From Candidatus Eiseniibacteriota bacterium (GTDB lineage Bacteria > Eisenbacteria > RBG-16-71-46), in assembly GCA_025357055.1 (NCBI GenBank), contig JANXPZ010000058.1, positions 1 through 42,276 on the forward strand: a stretch of DNA of 42,276 nucleotides, read 5' to 3'. This document shows, one piece after another, positions 34,318 through 42,156 of this stretch. The translations under genes were made by a program, and so were the position numbers. The notes below the pieces were generated by a model. The model saw only the letters and a list, made by a program, of their open reading frames with translations, was not told the DNA's origin and did not search any database. Each line of letters begins with the position of its first letter. The first letter of the stretch is position 1.

Positions 34318-34896
34318 TCAGCCCGCCATGGCGAACTTGATCTCGACGTCCTCGCGGTCTTCCGCCGTGGCGTGGAACAGATCCGCCGGAGTGAAGGCGA
34401 GCCAGCCCGCCACCCACTTGTCGGGGATCTGGGCGAGCCGCGTGTTGAAGGTGGCGACCGTGTCGTTGTAGAACTCGCGTCGGTCCGCGATCTGGCTCTC
34501 GACCTCGCTGATGCGCGTCTGCAGCTGCAGGAATCCCTGGTTGGCCTTGAGGTCGGGGTAGGCCTCGGCCACGGCGAAGATCCCGCCCAGCGCCTTGGTC
34601 AGCAGGTTCTCGGCCTCGGCACGCTGCCCCACGGTCTTCGCCCGGAGCAGCGCCCCGCGCGCCTCGCTCAGCTTGTCGAAGATGGCGCGCTCGTGCTGCA
34701 TGTAGCCTTCGCAGGTCTTCACCAGCTTGGGCAGCTCGTCGTGCCGCTGCTTCAGGAGCACGTCGATGTTGGCCCACGAGCGCGCGATGGCGTTCTTGAG
34801 GGCGACCAGGCTGTTGTAGATGGAGAACCACACGCCGAGCACCGCCACGACGCCGAACAAAACCGCGACCGTTCCTAGGATCTCACCGGGATGCAT
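34318..34896 (-). CDS. lemA: LemA family protein
   Basis: A 192-residue LemA protein: one N-terminal transmembrane helix (GTVAVLFGVVAVLGVWF, about 7-23) followed by an antiparallel helical domain. Diagnostic stretches are YNSLVALKNAIARSWANIDV, LLKQRHDELPKLV, AYPDLKANQGFLQLQ and REFYNDTVATFNTRLAQIP. Function of LemA remains unclear; it is membrane-anchored with the helical part exposed. ATG 34896 has GCAGGAGGCG upstream; the frame is open 18 codons further but that part is Arg/Pro-rich. It is last in a three-gene minus-strand operon with two GIDE-type proteins, an arrangement seen repeatedly for lemA. Confidence 0.93.
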   Translation of the reverse strand: MHPGEILGTVAVLFGVVAVLGVWFSIYNSLVALKNAIARSWANIDVLLKQRHDELPKLVKTCEGYMQHERAIFDKLSEARGALLRAKTVGQRAEAENLLTKALGGIFAVAEAYPDLKANQGFLQLQTRISEVESQIADRREFYNDTVATFNTRLAQIPDKWVAGWLAFTPADLFHATAEDREDVEIKFAMAG

Positions 34897-34937
34897 CCGT
34901 CGCCTCCTGCGGGTTGCCGGCGGGGCTGCCGGCGGGG

Positions 34938-35762
34938 TTATCGGAACCACCGGCTCATGCTGAGCGCATGAAGCCAGTATGCGAGACCGAACAACGTGAA
35001 CGCGGGCCCGCCGACCAGCTGGGCCATGGCCCGCAGGCCCAGCTGCATCGTCAACTCGCGCTCGGACTGCTGGGAGATGATGTAGGTGCTCTCATTCTCA
35101 CCGCGCCGGATGACCGCCAGCGTCTCGTGATCCAGGCTGTGCAGCCGGCGGGCGCGACGGTCCTCGGTGCCGGTCGCCTCGAGTTCGTCGTCCATCGAGA
35201 TCGCGACCGACTGCGGCCGCGGCATGGCGGTGCCCAGCACGTAGACGCGCTGGCCCGCCTCCAGCACGCGCTCGCGGAAGCGCAGACTGCCCAGGCGCCA
35301 CAGCGCGTTCCCGGCCGGGCGCTGCTCGTCCAGGTACTGGGCGTAGACGTCGGGGAGCGAGATGCCCAGGCACTCCTCCTCGACCTGGAAGTTGAGTCGC
35401 GCCGTGGCGTCCTGCGGATAGACCAGCGCCACGCCGGTCTCATCGCGCAGGAAGAAGGGATTCCCCGAGGCGTTGCGGTGGACGACGGTCCAGCCGTTGC
35501 GCCGGGTGCGCGTGGCGATGTCCACCTGCCAGTAGGCGCACGGCCGGCCGGAGAACGGCGCCGTGAGTTCGCTGCGCGGGCTCGCCTCGCCGTTGACCTC
35601 CACGAGCCCCATGGGCATCGAGCGGATGCGCGAGGTGGGCGTGTTCTGGATGAGCCGCTGCAGGCGCAGATCACGGAAGCTGCGCCAGAACAGGACGGGC
35701 CCCGCGCCCAACGCCAGCGAAGCCCAGAACGGCAGCTCGAGACCATGGATCGCCATCGCCAC
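34938..35762 (-). CDS. GIDE-domain membrane protein (MULAN/E3-ligase-like, no RING)
   Basis: A 274-residue membrane protein of the GIDE type, the domain found before the RING in the mitochondrial ubiquitin ligase MUL1. One hydrophobic helix lies at the N-terminus (FWASLALGAGPVLFW) and another near the C-terminus (GGPAFTLFGLAYWLHAL). Between them is the GIDE-type part: SRIRSMPMGLVEVNGEA, PFSGRPCAYWQVDI, FFLRDETGVALVYPQDA and the C-terminal ERVLEAGQRVYVLGTA. The RING finger of eukaryotic MUL1 is missing, as in all bacterial relatives I know. It sits 2 bp after the second GIDE-like gene and 41 bp before lemA. Confidence 0.8.
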   Translation of the reverse strand: MAMAIHGLELPFWASLALGAGPVLFWRSFRDLRLQRLIQNTPTSRIRSMPMGLVEVNGEASPRSELTAPFSGRPCAYWQVDIATRTRRNGWTVVHRNASGNPFFLRDETGVALVYPQDATARLNFQVEEECLGISLPDVYAQYLDEQRPAGNALWRLGSLRFRERVLEAGQRVYVLGTAMPRPQSVAISMDDELEATGTEDRRARRLHSLDHETLAVIRRGENESTYIISQQSERELTMQLGLRAMAQLVGGPAFTLFGLAYWLHALSMSRWFR

Positions 35763-35764
35763 TC

Positions 35765-36595
35765 CTAGACGTGCCCCAGCGTGCGCAGTTGGTCGGCTGC
35801 AGCGGCCAGATAGAGCAGGCCGAGCAGACTCAGCGCCGGGCCGGCGAACGCGCCCAGCGCCCGCCAGGCCGGCACGGCCAGTTCACGGGCCACGGGCGCC
35901 CGGTCGGAGACGAAGAGGAAGTCGAGGAATTCGCCCGGGCCCAGCCACAGCTCGCACACCTCCGCCATGGCGCTCGTCGCGGCCACCTCGAGCGCGCCAT
36001 CCGTGCCGGTGCGCACCACCTCGAGGTCCTCCAGCTGCTGGAGCGAATGCGCCTGCCGCGCGAAACCCACGACGTGGCAGGACGAACCGGCCAGCAGCGC
36101 CCGTTCGACCAGCCGCAGCCTGCCACCCGCACGGCGCCACCACAGCGCCTCGGGGACCTGCTCGATCAGCCGGGAGAGGCTCTGGGGCAGGGGCTCGTCC
36201 GCCGCGATCTCACGCTCCGCGGTGGCGGAGAGCGACCAGCGGCCCGCGGTCGACTCCAGGCGTGCCGAGGCCCCGCGACCCGTCACCCGGAAGGGACGGC
36301 GCTCCTCGACGATCTTCACGATGGGCGCCCCGACCGTGTGCACCTCGAGCTGGAAGGCCGTGCAGGGGGCGGCCGAGAGCGGCGTGAACATGGGGCTGTC
36401 GAGCGTCACGGTGCCGTGGACGTGCACGAAACCCGCGAGATCGCCGGCCAGCGGCGTCTCGGCGAGGTCGGCGAGGTGGCGCCGAAGCCGCAGTGAACGC
36501 AGGCCGTCGCTGAAGAGCGGCGCCCCGGACACGACGGCGCCGACGGCGCACGCGAGCCCCCCGGCAGTCGGATGAACGAGCAGGGCAAGGTCCAT
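35765..36595 (-). CDS. Second, divergent GIDE-like membrane protein
   Basis: A 276-residue membrane protein with the same layout as the previous one. A hydrophobic N-terminal helix (GGLACAVGAVVSGAPLF) is followed by LRSLRLRRHLADLAETPL, GFVHVHGTVTLDSP, LSAAPCTAFQLEVH and EERRPFRVTGRGASARLES, then VERALLAGSSCHVVGFA and a C-terminal helix (AGPALSLLGLLYLAAA). It is more diverged from MUL1 GIDE than its neighbour, so the assignment rests partly on the shared layout and on the operon. It is the first gene of the GIDE-GIDE-lemA unit; the ATG is at 36595. Confidence 0.7.
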   Translation of the reverse strand: MDLALLVHPTAGGLACAVGAVVSGAPLFSDGLRSLRLRRHLADLAETPLAGDLAGFVHVHGTVTLDSPMFTPLSAAPCTAFQLEVHTVGAPIVKIVEERRPFRVTGRGASARLESTAGRWSLSATAEREIAADEPLPQSLSRLIEQVPEALWWRRAGGRLRLVERALLAGSSCHVVGFARQAHSLQQLEDLEVVRTGTDGALEVAATSAMAEVCELWLGPGEFLDFLFVSDRAPVARELAVPAWRALGAFAGPALSLLGLLYLAAAADQLRTLGHV

Positions 36596-36753
36596 CTCAG
36601 GGGGTTATCGGCGCGCCGGGCGCGCGACATCAGCCGGAAATGACGGCCTGGGAACGGTCTGCGGAGCTGCTCTGCCGGGGCTGGCGCGGACTACTCATGA
36701 AGCGCCAGCCGAGAGTGCGAGATGGGGCGCGGCACCAAGGCGCGCGAGCGGGC

Positions 36754-36790
36754 TGCACCGCAGGCGTGTCCGAAGACACGCCGAGGTGCA
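36754..36790. repeat. Extended hairpin near the RIT left flank
   Basis: TGCAC (36754-36758) pairs with GTGCA (36786-36790), with bulges, around the perfect 8-bp stem GGCGTGTC/GACACGCC closed by CGAA (36763-36782). It may be a terminator-like structure or a recombinase binding site. Confidence 0.45.
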
Positions 36791-36841
36791 CCCCGGTCGC
36801 GCAACGCAGGTGCCGTGCTCCAGATCGTACTCACAGGCGGC

Positions 36842-36873
36842 AGTCGCTTATGAGCAACTCGTCATAAGCGACT
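36842..36873. repeat. Perfect 12-bp inverted repeat, candidate recombination site
   Basis: AGTCGCTTATGA (36842-36853) and TCATAAGCGACT (36862-36873) are exact reverse complements separated by 8 bases (GCAACTCG). Paired arms of this size around a 6-8 base centre are what a tyrosine recombinase core site looks like. It lies 127 bp before the first recombinase gene. Confidence 0.6.
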
Positions 36874-36890
36874 TTATGGGCAGGACCTGA

Positions 36891-36956
36891 TTATGCGCAC
36901 CTGACCTCGCAGAAGCGCCTCTGGCCGGCACGTCGAGTCGCTGTTCCTGCGCATAA
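36891..36956. repeat. Spaced inverted repeat TTATGCGCA / TGCGCATAA
   Basis: The 9-bp arms at 36891-36899 and 36948-36956 are exact reverse complements, 48 bases apart. The stretch TTATGCGCACCTGACC also resembles the reverse complement of 40681-40701 (TTACGCC then TGCGCACCCTGCCC), a candidate right end. Confidence 0.45.
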
Positions 36957-36999
36957 CGGGAGGGGTGCACCATTCCGGTTCCAACCCGGGGGGTGCACC

Positions 37000-38250
37000 A
37001 TGACGCACATCGATTCGGCCGAGCCGTGGGTTGAACGCGGCAAGGCCCACCTGGCCGCACACGGCTACACCGCCGACGCCTTCAAGCGATTCCGCGCAAC
37101 GACACGCCGCTTCCTCGCGTTCCTGCACCGCCGACGTGTCGACATCAGCACCGCCCAGTGCTCCCACGTCCGTTCGTACCTTGAGGCCGAGCGTCGCCGT
37201 TTCCGACGACGCCATGGCCGAGATCCCAACGCAGGTGGATGGCCCAAGTGCCATACGGCGCCCATCCACCTGCTTCTTCGTTTGGCGCAAGGGAGCTGGC
37301 CGCCACCTGCACCGCCGCCAGCGACGTCGCACGAACGATTCCGCCGGGAGCTGCGCGACGGCTTCCGCCACTGGATGATGGAGGTCCGCGGGCTCTCGGT
37401 CCTGACCTTCACCAAGGACTGGTATTCCGCTGACCGATTCCTGGACTGGCTTGGGAGTCGGGCAAGTCCGGCCTCGCTTCAGCGGCTTACCCCGGCGGAC
37501 CTCGACGGCTTCCTCGCCTGGCGCGCGCCCGGGATTCGTCGCGCGACCCGCGTCGGCGTGTGTCAGGGGCTACGCAGCTTCCTTCGATACCTCCACGGCG
37601 CCGGCTTCATTGGCCGCGATCTGTCCGCATGCGTCACACGCCCGCCGCTGTACTGGAACGAGGACATCCCCACGGCTTTCACGGATGCTCAGGCAAAGGC
37701 GATGCTCGCCGCGACGCGCCATGATCGGTCGGCCGTGGGGCGACGCGACTACGCGATCCTCCTCCTGCTCGCGACGTACGGGCTGCGTGCCGGCGAGATC
37801 ACCCGGCTCCGGCTCGACGACATCGATTGGCGGCGGGAGCGGTTCTCCATCACGCAGTCCAAGAGCCACCGTCCATCGCAGTTGCCGCTGCTGGCGCCGG
37901 TCGGGACCGCGATTCTCGATTACCTCGAGCACGTGCGGCCCCGAAGTGAGCACCGCCAGGTGTTTCTCTTCACCCGAGCGCCCTACCGGCCATTCGCCTG
38001 CGGATCCTCGTTGGGCCCCACCGTCAGGCGCTGCCTATGCCGGGCGGGGATCACTCCGGCTGGCAAGCACGGCTGCCACGCCTTCCGCTACGCCCGGGCG
38101 GTCAGCTTGTTGCGCGCCGCCGTCCCGCTCAAGGCGATCAGCGACATCCTCGGCCACCGCTCGCCGAGTTCCACCGACAGCTACCTCAAGCTCGCTACCG
38201 AAGACCTGCGCGATGTCGGGTTGGAGTTGCCCTCGGAGGCGGAGTCATGA
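37000..38250 (+). CDS. Tyrosine recombinase, first of the RIT trio
   Basis: A 416-residue tyrosine recombinase. The N-terminal half includes a core-binding SAM-like domain (KDWYSADRFLDWLGSR). The catalytic domain has the first Arg in YGLRAGEI, a middle Lys segment (ITQSKSHRPSQLPLL), H-x-x-R in CHAFRYARA, a second His in LGHRSPSSTDSY and the nucleophile Tyr in the same motif (SYLKLATEDL). All six key positions are present, so it should be active. The ATG overlaps the second GGGGTGCACCAT repeat (36990-37001), so binding there would affect initiation. The stop overlaps the next ATG by 4 bp. Confidence 0.9.
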   Translation: MTHIDSAEPWVERGKAHLAAHGYTADAFKRFRATTRRFLAFLHRRRVDISTAQCSHVRSYLEAERRRFRRRHGRDPNAGGWPKCHTAPIHLLLRLAQGSWPPPAPPPATSHERFRRELRDGFRHWMMEVRGLSVLTFTKDWYSADRFLDWLGSRASPASLQRLTPADLDGFLAWRAPGIRRATRVGVCQGLRSFLRYLHGAGFIGRDLSACVTRPPLYWNEDIPTAFTDAQAKAMLAATRHDRSAVGRRDYAILLLLATYGLRAGEITRLRLDDIDWRRERFSITQSKSHRPSQLPLLAPVGTAILDYLEHVRPRSEHRQVFLFTRAPYRPFACGSSLGPTVRRCLCRAGITPAGKHGCHAFRYARAVSLLRAAVPLKAISDILGHRSPSSTDSYLKLATEDLRDVGLELPSEAES

Positions 38251-39710
38251 TCGGCTGGCCGGACAGCTCGTTCGCACTCCTCAAGCTATACGTCGATCAA
38301 CTCGACTATTGCGGCCCACGTTCGCGGCGGCCCTGTGCCTCGGTCCTGCGACGCTTCCAGCGGTTCGTGATGGCGCGCTCGTCGACGCCGGCCTTGTCCC
38401 GAGGAGTGATCGAAGCATGGCTGCGAGCGGGAGACGCCGTCTCGCCGCGCTCCCTCGTGATCCGACGTGCCCAGATCGTGGACACCTTTCTCGACTGGTT
38501 GGTGGCCCGAGGCCATCTGCACGCCAACCCGTTCGCGGAGCTGCGTGCGACTTGTCGTCCCCGCGGCACACGCTCGATCGTGCCCGCCCTGCTCAGTGAG
38601 GATCCCGAAGCAGCTCTGGCACAACTGCGACCCCAGCCGCGCTACGGCAGCTGCGTCGGCCCGGCACTGCGTGACCACGTCGAACGCATGCAGACCCTCG
38701 GGTACAAGTGCGACGAGAAGCCGTACCTCCGGTTCGATCGCTTTGCCCAGCGGCGAGCCGGGGCCGAAGCCGAGCCGCTCGATGGCCTGATCCATGCCTA
38801 CGCCGCCGAGTCGCGCTCGCCGGCGGTCCACTACGAACATGTCCGGATCGGACGGACACTGGTGCGAGCCCTGCAGCGGGCCGACCAGCGGGCCCCAGCC
38901 CTGCCGGCATTCGACCGGATGCTGAAGCAGGCCGTGCTCCGCCAGCGCCGCCGCCCGTACATCTACTCGCGAGACGAGATCGGGCTGCTGTTGCGCACGG
39001 CGCGCGAGTTTCCCTCGCCGCACGCGCCACTGCGTCCGCTAGCGCTCTACACGATGTTCGTCCTGGGCTACTGCGTGGGCCTGCGGATGGGCGAGATCGT
39101 CGGGCTGCAGCTGCGGGACCTTCGGCCCGAGGAGAGCGCGCTCGAGATCCGCGAGACCAAGTTCTTCAAGTCCCGCCGATTGCCGATCAAGCCGACCGTC
39201 GCGACCGCCCTTGGCGACTACCTCGAACAGCGGACGCGGGCCGGACTCCCTCAGGGGCGCGATTCCCCGCTGTTCTGCCACGAGGCGGGCGGTTACGCAT
39301 ACATCACCGCTGAGCATCTCCTGTGCCGCGTCATCCGCGCCGCCGGCCTCAAGCCGGAGGCTGGCCGCCGCGGGCCGCGCGTCCACGACCTGCGCCACAC
39401 GTTCGTCGTCCACCGCATGCTTGAGTGGTACCGGCAAGGGATCAACCCACAGAGCCGGCTGCCCTACCTCTCCACCTACCTCGGGCACCGCGACATCCAC
39501 GCGACGCTCGTCTATCTCACCATCACTCAGGAGCTGCTCGGCCTGGCGAGCGAGCGATTTCGCGCGCACGGTGCGGCGCTCCTCACCGGATCCGAAGGAG
39601 GACATCATGCTCACGACCCCGTCGCTCCCGCATCTACTCCAGGCGTTCTTCCACGACTGGCTGGCCCGGCAGCGCGACGCCTCACCCCACACGATCCATG
39701 CATATCGTGA
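38247..39710 (+). CDS. Tyrosine recombinase, second of the RIT trio
   Basis: A 487-residue tyrosine recombinase with an extra N-terminal region (about 1-130) not found in simple integrases. The catalytic part has GYCVGLRMGEIVGL (first Arg), ETKFFKSRRLPIK (Lys), VHDLRHTFVVHR (H-x-x-R) and LGHRDIHATLVYLTI with the nucleophile Tyr. All catalytic residues are present. The last 35 codons overlap the third gene by 104 bp in another frame, a very long overlap for two bacterial genes. The ATG at 38247 shares bases with the TGA of the first gene (ATGA). Confidence 0.88.
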   Translation: MIGWPDSSFALLKLYVDQLDYCGPRSRRPCASVLRRFQRFVMARSSTPALSRGVIEAWLRAGDAVSPRSLVIRRAQIVDTFLDWLVARGHLHANPFAELRATCRPRGTRSIVPALLSEDPEAALAQLRPQPRYGSCVGPALRDHVERMQTLGYKCDEKPYLRFDRFAQRRAGAEAEPLDGLIHAYAAESRSPAVHYEHVRIGRTLVRALQRADQRAPALPAFDRMLKQAVLRQRRRPYIYSRDEIGLLLRTAREFPSPHAPLRPLALYTMFVLGYCVGLRMGEIVGLQLRDLRPEESALEIRETKFFKSRRLPIKPTVATALGDYLEQRTRAGLPQGRDSPLFCHEAGGYAYITAEHLLCRVIRAAGLKPEAGRRGPRVHDLRHTFVVHRMLEWYRQGINPQSRLPYLSTYLGHRDIHATLVYLTITQELLGLASERFRAHGAALLTGSEGGHHAHDPVAPASTPGVLPRLAGPAARRLTPHDPCIS

Positions 39711-40611
39711 CAGCTGGCGACTGTTCCTGCGCTTCGTGGCCGGACGTCGCCGACGCGAGGTGGCCGCCCTTGGCTTCGCTGATCTCACCGCGGTCGAAGT
39801 GCTCGCGTTCCTCGAGCATGTTGAGCGCGAACGGCACGCCAGCGTCACCACGCGCAACTGCCGGCTGGCGGTGCTGCGCAGCTTCTTCCTGTTCGTAGCC
39901 GCCCGCGAGCCATTCGTTGCCGAGCAGTGCGCGGCGGTGCTGAGGATTCCGACCAAGCGGGCGATGCGCCGATCGATCACCTACCTCGAGCCCGAGGAGG
40001 TCGCCGCGATCCTGGCCCAGCCGGACCGGAAGAGCCTCACCGGCCAGCGTGATCACGCGCTGTTGGCTCTGCTCTACAACACCGGGGCCCGGATTCAGGA
40101 GGCCCTCGCCCTAACGCCAAGCGCCGTCCGGCTCGATGCTCCAGCCCAGGTCCGCTTCATGGGGAAGGGCCGGAGGGAACGCATCTGCCCGCTCTGGCCC
40201 GAGACCGCCGGACTCATCGGCGCATTGCTCAGGCGCCGTCCGCGTGGCGTGGATGAGCCGATCTTCACGAACCGCTTTGGCCAACCACTCCACGCCTCGG
40301 GCGTGCGGCTTCGGCTCCGCCAGTACGTCACGGCCGCTGAGCGACTGCACCCGCACCTGCGCGAGAAGCGTGTCACGCCGCACACCTTCCGGCACACGGC
40401 GGCCGTTCACCTCGTTGCCGCCGGTGTCGACGTGACCGTGATCCAGAGTTGGCTCGGACACGCCCACCTCGACACCACGTTCCTCTACGCCCAAGCGAAC
40501 GTGGAGACCAAGCGGAAGGCCATCGAGCAAGTCGATGGCTCGGTCAGAACGACACGGCCCCCGCGCTGGAAGCGGGAGCCGGCGCTGCTGGCATGGCTCG
40601 ATTCGCTGTGA
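39607..40611 (+). CDS. Tyrosine recombinase, third of the RIT trio
   Basis: A 334-residue recombinase of the XerC/XerD-like size. The SAM-like core-binding domain (HTIHAYRDSWRLFLRFVAGR) precedes a catalytic domain with NTGARIQEAL (Arg), MGKGRRERICPL (Lys), TPHTFRHTAAVHL (H-x-x-R) and LGHAHLDTTFLYAQ with Tyr. Catalytic residues are complete. The start at ATG 39607 follows GAAGGAGG, inside the second gene. A strict order of A-B-C genes with overlapping ends indicates stoichiometric co-translation. Confidence 0.9.
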   Translation: MLTTPSLPHLLQAFFHDWLARQRDASPHTIHAYRDSWRLFLRFVAGRRRREVAALGFADLTAVEVLAFLEHVERERHASVTTRNCRLAVLRSFFLFVAAREPFVAEQCAAVLRIPTKRAMRRSITYLEPEEVAAILAQPDRKSLTGQRDHALLALLYNTGARIQEALALTPSAVRLDAPAQVRFMGKGRRERICPLWPETAGLIGALLRRRPRGVDEPIFTNRFGQPLHASGVRLRLRQYVTAAERLHPHLREKRVTPHTFRHTAAVHLVAAGVDVTVIQSWLGHAHLDTTFLYAQANVETKRKAIEQVDGSVRTTRPPRWKREPALLAWLDSL

Positions 40612-40680
40612 AGCCACAGTATCAGCATCAGCGTCGAAGCTTGTCTCGCGAGCAATCGTGCGGGGTCGGACAGCGTTGAC

Positions 40681-40701
40681 GGGCAGGGTGCGCAGGCGTA
40701 A
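40681..40701 (-). repeat. Candidate right end repeat of the RIT element
   Basis: The reverse complement reads TTACGCCTGCGCACCCTGCC, similar to TTATGCGCACCTGACC at the left (36891-36906) with a short gap. The match is imperfect, so this is only a candidate end. Confidence 0.3.
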
Positions 40702-40759
40702 CTTGCGAGCGATTCGTCCACCAGATGACTGCGCCGTTGTCGAAGAGGGAGCCAGGATC

Positions 40760-41644
40760 GTGCACGCTAAGATCCTCTTCGCCGCAGTGGCACTGTTCAC
40801 AGTCGCAAGTGCCGCTTGCTGCGTGAGCGCGCGCGGCGCTGATCATCGCATCGAAGTTGATCGGTGCAAGTGGAGTGTGCTCAGCACAAGGGATCCTCGC
40901 CCTGAAGAGGTTCCCTTCGAGGAGTCTCTCTCCTATGCACCCCTCCAAGCTCAGCGCAATGAAGTGTGGGGCCCCGACTCTCTGCGCCTGATCGTCCGGA
41001 CGACGAAGGGCTACTACCCCCACGTCTTCCTAGAAGATCGTCGTACGGGTCGCTCGCGCGCAGTCATCCCCGATGGGTGGTCCAACCTGCCGAGCTGGTC
41101 TCCGGACGGGAAGCTGATTGCGTGCGTGATACGGGATTCGGTTTCACGGCTGCAGTCACTCGCCGTCACGAGCCGGCGAACCGGCAGGACAATTGTCTTC
41201 GCCGAGGCGTCGAGTGTCATCGAGTACAAGTGGTCGCCCGATGCCTCAGCCATTGCTGTCTACGGTCACGCCCGAGCTACGCGCCGTATCACCTTGTTCT
41301 GGCTGCGTGCAGCAGATGGTCACTCGCGACCCGTGGATACGCTCGACGTCATCGCCGACTACGATTGCAGCTGGTCGCCCGACTCGAAGCACCTCGCGTT
41401 CTCACGACCAACGGTGATTTCCGACCGTGAAGAAGTCGTGGCGGCCGATCTCTGGATTGCTGGTGGCGAAGGACGGGCAAAGTGGTGCTTGATCGAGAGC
41501 CCGAACCAGGTCGAACTCCGACCACGATGGATCGCGAATCGGCTCTTGCGCTTCGAGGCCGCGCGGGTAAGCGAAGGTGTGGTGGGAACACCGCGCTCAG
41601 TGATCGCAGAACTCCAGTTCGCGCCGTCCACCACCGGACGGTAA
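40760..41644 (+). CDS. Exported PD40/TolB-type beta-propeller protein
   Basis: A 294-residue protein with a signal peptide (VHAKILFAAVALFTVASAAC, read with GTG as initiator Met) and three or more WSPDG-type repeats: PSWSPDGKLIACV, YKWSPDASAIAVYG and CSWSPDSKHLAFS. These fold into beta-propeller blades. I place the start at GTG 40760 with CAGGA a few bases upstream; the open frame extends back into the recombinase gene, but that part is not coding. Codon use is less GC-rich than in genes before 36 kb. Function is unknown; TolB-type periplasmic binding or a sensor role is possible. Confidence 0.8.
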   Translation: MHAKILFAAVALFTVASAACCVSARGADHRIEVDRCKWSVLSTRDPRPEEVPFEESLSYAPLQAQRNEVWGPDSLRLIVRTTKGYYPHVFLEDRRTGRSRAVIPDGWSNLPSWSPDGKLIACVIRDSVSRLQSLAVTSRRTGRTIVFAEASSVIEYKWSPDASAIAVYGHARATRRITLFWLRAADGHSRPVDTLDVIADYDCSWSPDSKHLAFSRPTVISDREEVVAADLWIAGGEGRAKWCLIESPNQVELRPRWIANRLLRFEAARVSEGVVGTPRSVIAELQFAPSTTGR

Positions 41645-41677
41645 CGGCACCCGCCCCATAACAGGGAGGAAGTCGCC

Positions 41678-42156
41678 ATGCGGATCATGGGCAGTAACCT
41701 CCGGAGTGTCCTTTGCTCTGCGCTCCTTCTCACCGGCATCGGCGTCGCCACCCCAGCGCGTGCCATCATCGACGCTTGGATCGATCCGGGACACGGTGCC
41801 GTTGGAAAGAAGGGCAGCTACGATCCCGGCGCGGTCGGTATCGACGGCGACCAACCGCCAAACGAGGCCGACTTCGCTTGGTTCACCGCCCTGTGGACGC
41901 AGGTGTTCCTTGACACCTACGGCTACTCGACCGCCCTCACGCGAAACGACAACGGCGTGCGGCCGGACACACTGACGCCTCGACAGCGCACTGCGGTGCT
42001 CAATGGAACGGCCGAAAATGACCTCGGCTTTCAGGACGCCAGCCGTATCATTCTCAGCGTCCACATGAACTCGACCACGAGTTCATCCGATATCGGCACA
42101 ATCACGTACTGGAACCCAGCGTCCGGTCCCGGCTACACCCTCTCTGCCAACATGCG
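41678..42156 (+). pseudogene. N-acetylmuramoyl-L-alanine amidase (Amidase_3) truncated by an IS
   Basis: The gene opens with a signal peptide (MRIMGSNLRSVLCSALLLTG, ending ARA) and then the Amidase_3 pattern. First zinc His in WIDPGHGAVG (His39), Glu in PPNEADF (Glu63) and second His in ILSVHMN (His129) are all in place, with DPGAVG and an R-x-n-A-N-x-n-A-like helix between. After about residue 159 the reading frame enters an IS end (TGAGACACCG at 42157), so the C-terminal catalytic Glu is lost. AGGGAGGA is present before the ATG at 41678. It was a peptidoglycan-cleaving secreted enzyme; as it stands here it is broken. Confidence 0.85.

Larger units (their letters stand above)
36596..36999. 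other. Left flank of the RIT element: palindromes and hairpins
   Basis: This 404-bp region carries no gene. It holds a hairpin GGCGTGTC-CGAA-GACACGCC (36763-36782) extended by TGCAC/GTGCA, three copies of the palindrome GGTGCACC (36785-36792, 36964-36971, 36992-36999), a perfect 12-bp inverted repeat (36842-36873) and the spaced pair TTATGCGCA/TGCGCATAA (36891-36899/36948-36956). Such paired repeats are expected at the end of a tyrosine-recombinase element. Confidence 0.6.
36842..40701 (+). mobile_element. Recombinase-in-trio (RIT) element
   Basis: Three adjacent tyrosine-recombinase genes (37000-38250, 38247-39710, 39607-40611) overlap in the same direction, the defining layout of RIT elements. 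Inverted-repeat sites precede them, and an imperfect inverted copy of TTATGCGCACC lies at 40681-40701. Exact ends and any target duplication cannot be fixed from one copy. The flanking genes (lemA operon, PD40 protein) are unrelated cargo or host DNA. No passenger gene lies between the recombinases and the repeats. Confidence 0.75.

Noticed and set aside
36640-36867. 75-codon frame in the RIT left flank
   Set aside because: Crosses the hairpin and inverted repeats, has no ribosome binding site and no recognisable product.
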